Position numbers and translations under genes: made by a program
NCBI GenBank assembly: GCA_036244855.1
Contig: BQKZ01000831.1
Location: forward strand, 10,747-74,746
Origin: Temnopleurus reevesii
Taxonomy: Eukaryota; Echinodermata; Echinoidea; Temnopleuroida; Temnopleuridae
Direction of reading: 5' to 3'
DNA: 64,000 bases
Part shown: positions 58,255 through 64,000 of the stretch, one piece after another
How the letters are laid out: every line of letters starts with the position of its first letter
Numbering within the stretch: the stretch's first letter is position 1
Notes under the pieces: model-generated
Database searches by the model: none
The model's input: only the letters and a program-made list of their open reading frames with translations
Told to the model about the DNA's origin: nothing

Positions 58255-59923
58255 GTTAGTCTGCAGGTTGCAAGTAGAGGAATAGGAGAGAGATGGAGAT
58301 TCGGACATATTATTGAGCAGCTAGAACCTGTTATATAAAGTACATCATTACCACAGCAGATATTTCATGTGTCCTCATGGACAATATCATGCAAATTGTC
58401 ATGTCCTTCATGCTGGCTTGCTCTTCTTGATTAGTGTTTCCTGAAATTTCTTTTTTTTTTAAACTCTGATTGAAATTTCAAGGAATTTCAAGGGTTTCCA
58501 AAAAAAAATGCAATACTGTTATGGACATGATAGCATGGAATTGCTCAGTAAACTGGATCAATTGTAATATACCGTAAATTACTTTCGGGTCCAGTGTACT
58601 TGGATGAATATAGAAATACGTGAGAATGGTTGTTTGGAGTTTGCGGTCATTTTTTGAAGAAATGAAATTACATTTACTTTTTGAAAAATTTTCTTGCAAG
58701 TTGAAACCCACTGCAGAGGAATTTTGCGCAAGTTGTCATGACTGATAGGTAAGATAGGTAAACAGGTGTATCTCTAATTTACAAACTTTTAATGCTATTC
58801 CTTGAAATCTAGAATGTATGCAGCAACTTGCACAAAAATTTAATGTAAAAGTTATTTATATCACTGATATTTGTGTAAAAAACATGGGACATGTTTTTTT
58901 TTTGCGAATAATTGCCCAGATTTATCAATAGCTCTCTGTTTCTTCTGTGTACTCCCTTTGTCACTATATTCCTTCCATTTAGCCTAGCAATGTTTTTTTT
59001 TATGATGAAAAAGGTCAACTTGACCATCACTGACACTTTTTGCTATAGATAACATTAGATAAATATTTTGGAATAAGTGATCCACCTCACTGGATTTTTT
59101 TTAAAACTTGGATCTCAGCTTTTGTATCTATAGGCCTACCTCAATTACTCTATATCATACCTTTTTTTCGATTTCAAAGTGAATTTAACTGTCTTAAACA
59201 TCACCTTTTTATTACCACAAATAATAGAAAGTAGGATTGTTATTTTGGAATGAAACTGACTTTTGCAAAATGTTAGATCTGTCTGAGTTTTATATTGGCC
59301 ACATATCACTTTTTAAGTTGAAAAAAAAACGAGCTAGGTATAAGACAATTGATTCAGTTAAGACAAGGATTGTGTTATTTATTTCATCCTCAAGAGGCAC
59401 GGTTGAATCGAAAGCATGTTTTATCTTTTAAGCCCCATCTTGTTACCAAAACAGATTCACAGACCCTTCATCCTATTTTAGAGTCTGGAAAGCGAGACTA
59501 GATTTGCGATTTTGACGTTCTTGATGTGCATGTAAAAAGCGCGCGCCGGAGTTTAGCTGGCATGGTTTTAGGACGAGTCTATTGAAATCCTGGAAGTGGA
59601 AAGCCGAAGAAACTCAACAATCCTAAAAAAGATTGAGGTTGAACAGCTGAAATAGAGGAAGGGAGCTTGAAGAATATCCGAGGATACTGTGAGTACAATA
59701 ATATGCACTAAATAAATGGACTAAGCGAAACTGAAATGATTAAAACTTGTTGATCAGCTCATAAACAATTATTAACAGTCGGTTCTATTCCACTTTTTTT
59801 CCGACAGGGACGAGTAAAGTTTTGCAACCTGAGTGTATTAAAGCTACCAATACTAGTTTTGATTTAGGCCTATACCAATACCATTACAGTTCAGATAGAT
59901 AGGCATGTAAAAGTAAATGGGCC
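58255..59923. other. intergenic
   Basis: No gene recognised. 59516-59690 is a GC-richer stretch ending in a donor-like ACT|GTGAGT and could be a noncoding first exon on the plus strand; support is weak. Confidence 0.35.
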
Positions 59924-60634
59924 AAATTGTGCTTTCTCTCTCCGCAGTGCTTTTAATTACATGGTATATTTTCTAATTCTATTTCAGTCAACTGTGACGA
60001 AGGGCACATCGACCGGAAATGGTTTGTTGTGTTTTTGCGTGTCTGTTCAAATAGGTTAATTTCGCAACATCTGCGGCGTAATAATGAGTAATGTTGGGTG
60101 CGAAAAACGGAGACGTAGTACTTTATGGTCAACGTACCATCCTCGTAGAATTTAAAACACGATAATACGACATTTTCGCGATTTCAGTCGACTATCACAA
60201 AAATTTACGTCAGCCGGGAGTAGCTAGGACATTACTTACTTGGGTATTACTTGGGTGTAGAGACGGTAAGCAAAGCTTCTACGTCTCAGTTTTTCGCACC
60301 CAACATCATATTGCCCAACATCATATTACGCGTCTGTTCATTGTTATGTGCATAAGTAACTGACGTAACAATTACTATTAGTAGACGCGCAAAACTATGA
60401 TGCACTACATGGTCAACGAGCTGTCCATCACAGTTGACTGAAATCGAAAAAAACGTGATATCGCTGTGTGTGCGTGGAGTGAACAAGCCAACAATGATGA
60501 AACAGGTGGCATGTAATTGAATGGAGTGGAGGCAGATAACACGTTAATGCCCCTATAATTTACACATAGCCATGGATACGTAGCCTGCTCAGTAATGTTG
60601 GAGTACCGTATGAGCACCTGGTTTCCGGCCATGC
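59924..60634. repeat. 711-bp duplicated segment, copy 1
   Basis: Nearly identical to 61912-62630 (only a few substitutions and small indels near the right end). It ends at a single n (60635). Confidence 0.9.
59982..60443. mobile_element. palindromic MITE with a second palindromic MITE nested inside
   Basis: Outer ends TTTCAGTCAACTGTGA (59982-59997) and TCACAGTTGACTGAAA (60428-60443) are perfectly inverse, and weaker pairing continues for about 60 bp. The inner element 60093-60304 has ends GTTGGGTGCGAAAAACGGAG and the inverse TTTTTCGCACCCAAC. The whole structure recurs at 61970-62431. Confidence 0.75.
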
Positions 60635-60635
60635 N

Positions 60636-61910
60636 AAATTCAAAATGGCGGCTGAAGATGTGGTTGAAAAAATTGGAACCAATTTTTTTTGGATTCAGCG
60701 CCCCAAAATTGACAATTAAGCTCAAAAACGTCAATTATACTGTAGAAAAGATGAAATATTGCCCCACATACGTTTTCTATAGCGGCCATTTTGAAATTCA
60801 AAATGGCGGCTCAAGGTGTAGTTTAAACAAATTCAACCAACACTATTTTGTTTCAGGAGCCCAATATCATAACATTTTGTCAAAATAATTCAACTTAGGT
60901 GCATAAAATCACGAAATATGGCCTCATATTGATTTTCTGTGGCGGCCATTTTGAATTTCAAAATGGCGGCTGAAGACGTGGTCGAAAAAATTGGAACCAA
61001 AGTTTTTTGGATTCAGCACCCCAAAATTGACAAAGTTAGCTAAAAATATCAATTTTAGCAAAAAAATCCCACGGGATTACATAGTAGACCCTACTAATAC
61101 ATGCAAGCAGAACCGGAAACGTAAGTGACCGTCCTGGTTCCACATAATTATTTTCTCTGAAAGTTGTTGACGCCCTCATCGGCTTCGAATTTACAGCAAT
61201 AGTCCGTGGGGAGAATTGCATGCTGCATTCTTATGCAGAACTGCCTCCTTCTTGTCAAGTGTACAACATTGTCACAAGCCTATGCAATTCGTAGTTATTT
61301 GATACGTGTTTGTAATCTGTGGGAAATTTTTTGCAATGTTGTTATGCTTCAAATGAGTGGATCAATTACAATTTACATTTGATAATTTGCGATTCATAAG
61401 GCATATTCACAAATTTTTTTAATATGTTAAATATTTAAAAAACTGCAACTGACTTAAAAAAAGATGATATGAAGTGTCATATATGCCAATGAATGCCATG
61501 AACGATTTTAACAAAGTTATTACACATAGTGTGAATATCAAATTGCAATAATTTGCTATGAAAATCTTAATGATTCTCCGAACTGACTTAAATGAATTTG
61601 AACATGTAGATACATGTACGAAGTATTAAGAATGCCTACGAAAGTCCTTTAATAAAGGGGAATCAACCCCAGGAAATGTCATATTCTCATTGAATGAAAA
61701 AAAATAAAATGAACACACTGAACATTTGAGCAAAATCAAACAATCAGTTCAAAAGTTGTTCAAATTTTTTAATTCACAGACATGACAGTAACTGCTACTG
61801 ATAGGCATCTGTGCGATCGGCAACATATGTAGGTGAAATCTGTGACGTTATGTCGAGCAACTTCTCATTCACTTTCTACTTTTCAAAATTGTTTTAATGT
61901 CAAATTTTGA
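60636..61910. other. segment bounded by single n bases, with 159-bp triple repeat
   Basis: Contains three tandem units (starts near 60641, 60800, 60960) with CAAAATGGCGGCTGAAG and GTGGTTGAAAAAATTGGAAC. Two units are preceded by the inverse GCGGCCATTTTGAA. The sequence from about 61652 on is a reversed Kolobok-like MITE (copy v: AAAGGGGAATCAACCCCAGG). No gene. Confidence 0.7.
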
Positions 61911-61911
61911 N

Positions 61912-62630
61912 AAATTGTGCTTTCTCTCTCCGCAGTGCTTTTAATTACATGGTATATTTTCTAATTCTATTTCAGTCAACTGTGACGAAGGGCACATCGA
62001 CCGGAAATGGTTTGTTGTGTTTTTGCGTGTCTGTTCAAATAGGTTAATTTCGCAACATCTGCGGCGTAATAATGAGTAATGTTGGGTGCGAAAAACGGAG
62101 ACGTAGTACTTTATGGTCAACGTACCATCCTCGTAGAATTTAAAACACGATAATACGACATTTTCGCGATTTCAGTCGACTATCACAAAAATTTACGTCA
62201 GCCGGGAGTAGCTAGGACATTACTTACTTGGGTATTACTTGGGTGTAGAGACGGTAAGCAAAGCTTCTACGTCTCAGTTTTTCGCACCCAACATCATATT
62301 GCCCAACATCATATTACGCGTCTGTTCATTGTTATGTGCATAAGTAACTGACGTAACAATTACTATTAGTAGACGCGCAAAACTATGATGCACTACATGG
62401 TCAACGAGCTGTCCATCACAGTTGACTGAAATCGAAAAAAACGTGATATCGCTGTGTGTGCGTGGAGTGAACAAGCCAACAATGATGAAACAGGTGGCAT
62501 GTAATTGAATGGAGTGGAGGCAGATAACACGTTAATGCCCCTATATTTTACACATAGCCATGGATAGGTAGCCTGCTCAGTATAATGCTGGAGTGCCGTA
62601 TGAGCACCTGGTTTCCGGCCATGCTGGGGG
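61912..62630. repeat. 711-bp duplicated segment, copy 2
   Basis: Partner of 59924-60634; begins directly after the single n at 61911. Confidence 0.9.
61970..62431. mobile_element. palindromic nested MITE, second copy
   Basis: Same as 59982-60443, offset 1988 bp. Confidence 0.75.
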
Positions 62631-64000
62631 TATCACCGGCCACCAAACCTCATGCAGTTTGTCTATGGCACGCATATAGCGCGCACTTGGGTTAAATGCG
62701 CGCGCATTAATAAGCGCACGTACGCTTCAACACAATCCCTATGGAGGCTCAAATCACCAGGCAGGTGGACGGCTACACCCGCCCCATGTCGCTTGGCGAT
62801 CGCCGATTTCTGCGCGAATATACGGGCGCCATTCATTAAGTTATGCACATCAATTAAAAGCCCAGAATTTCGGCTAGATTATGATCTGAAAATAAACTTG
62901 AAATGCTGGATCGATCTTGTGACTTGTGGAAGAGCAAAACTGCTTAAGCGGCCGGACACTGGAACTCATACGGTATGTTAAAGAGAATAATACGGATGAG
63001 CTGTCTTGATCATTCAGCACAAGAAATGATACCAGTCGTGTGTAAAGTAGTTCTTAAACTCTTTTGTAACCTGGTGAGTTGAAACAGGGCCCAGGATTGG
63101 AACGATTTAACCATACGTCAACAATTAAGTTGACTCAACCAAGATGAGACGAGACAAACTTGATAAAGTGCGCCCGTACATTCGCGGAGCTATCGCCTGC
63201 CTCGTGTCGCCAGGTGATATATCTGGCCCCTTCCCTGACCCTAGCTGCCACATGAAAAAGTTGGCGATATGATTACTATATCGTGCTCTCTGTCACCACC
63301 ACCCTTTTGTGTCGCTGTCTGTGCGTAGATTTCGTGTACAAGTCAATGCGAAAGGCTATCTGTCACCAGCAATGACGAAACAGGCGGCAGTGAATGGAGA
63401 GGTGACAGATAAAGAAGATATTAAATGCCAAAAAGTTGCATGCATCTGCTCAGCATCCCGTATCAAACCCTGTTTATCCCATGAAATCAAGATATAACCC
63501 AATATTATATTAATTTTGCTTTGTAAAGAGTTAAAAATAATAATAATTGCGATTTTCATTTTTATAATATCATATTTTCAGCTTTTCAATGGGAATTATG
63601 TGTATTTTTCACATTCTGGCAGGTAGTCGGTGCAATCTATTCCCCGTCAAATTTTCCACGACCGTGGTAACAATTTTTTTGCATGCCAGAAGAAAGAGCT
63701 CTGAGTATTTAATCTTTATTTTGTATAATGATGATGCTCATTCGTCGAGAGCAAAAGGTTGCGATTTTACAATCCAATCAGACTTTAAAGTCAGTCCGTC
63801 ATGATCGACAGGACTTTCGGTTGCGAGCGCGAACGGACGGCGTGTTGCGTATTGGCAACAACGATATTTCAACATTTCCTTGCTTACGCACCTTGCCAAG
63901 CTCAGAAACTCGGAATACTTTGTACGACTTTCCGATGCTTGTTGTCGTTGCGTGTATTTTGATTAGTCTTCTCTTTGGCTTTGATTGTTTCTGAAACATG
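62631..64000. other. right end of window, CpG-rich patches and repeat R
   Basis: 62660-62860 is CpG-rich (GCGCGCGCATTAATAAGCGC) without a recognised gene. 63277-63420 is copy 2 of dispersed repeat R (copy 1 at 10836-11010). The overlapping short frames at 63589-63999 show no motif. Confidence 0.5.

Noticed and set aside
60286..60486. Minus frame repeated identically at 62274-62474
   Set aside because: Identity reflects the 711-bp duplicated segment. The frame crosses the palindromic MITE ends and has no protein features.
1..64000. CRISPR arrays, operons, prophage or insertion sequences
   Set aside because: No regularly spaced short repeats with unique spacers and no bacterial-type gene packing; all genes are intron-bearing metazoan genes.

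Overview
The window reads as metazoan nuclear DNA from a marine invertebrate deuterostome, most likely an echinoderm and probably a sea urchin. It is AT-rich, with five intron-bearing protein genes separated by dense, nested transposon debris. The species assignment is inference from gene structure and repeat style, since no species-diagnostic sequence can be proven by eye. The sequence is a draft assembly with three long N runs (12192-13165, 23402-24206, 50476-51131) and seven isolated single n bases. Six of those seven sit beside a duplicated stretch.

Genes, left to right. The last two coding exons of mitochondrial inner membrane peptidase subunit 2 (IMMP2L, +) lie at 531-1311. A six-exon MICOS subunit of the MIC19/MIC25 type (CHCHD3/CHCHD6, -) spans 7743-11321. 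A complete four-exon, 499-residue microsomal CYP2-clan cytochrome P450 (-) spans 15019-19197. A complete eleven-exon, 421-residue ING3 (+) spans 22470-35570 with a 6.8 kb first intron. A complete seven-coding-exon, 247-residue BAP29/BAP31 homologue (+) spans 45891-53305. All coding exons were joined by hand with GT/AG borders and consistent phase. Only the last few residues of the CHCH protein are unresolved. The genes do not form a pathway. IMMP2L and MIC19 act in mitochondria, the P450 and BAP31 in the ER, and ING3 in chromatin. The human counterparts of four of them (BCAP29, IMMP2L, ING3, CHCHD3) all lie on 7q22-q33, so the window looks like a piece of an ancient linkage group.

Mobile DNA. 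A Helentron-like family has a 5' hairpin, an internal inverted end, a 3' hairpin ending in CTAG|T, and a core of about 155-bp tandem units; it has one complete copy, one gapped copy and one broken copy. TA-flanked pogo-like MITEs occur at six or seven sites. A TTAA-flanked Kolobok-like MITE family has five copies. Also present are a 1.58 kb TTAA foldback element inserted inside a Helentron core unit, a 130-bp PIF/Harbinger-type MITE with TTA duplication, a 588-bp element with 9-bp duplication, a Tc1-like insertion, tRNA-derived SINEs, and nested palindromic MITEs.

Most notable points: (1) an array of about seven decaying copies of BAP31 coding exon 4; (2) a tandem duplication in the last P450 intron that carries a fragment of exon 3 and a clean filled-versus-empty transposon site; (3) the intact Helentron-like element with two unit types; (4) an antisense, stop-interrupted coding relic in a BAP31 intron; (5) strong signs that several duplications are redundant haplotype contigs joined by single n bases. 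I see no bacterial-type operon, CRISPR array or obviously new enzymatic system.
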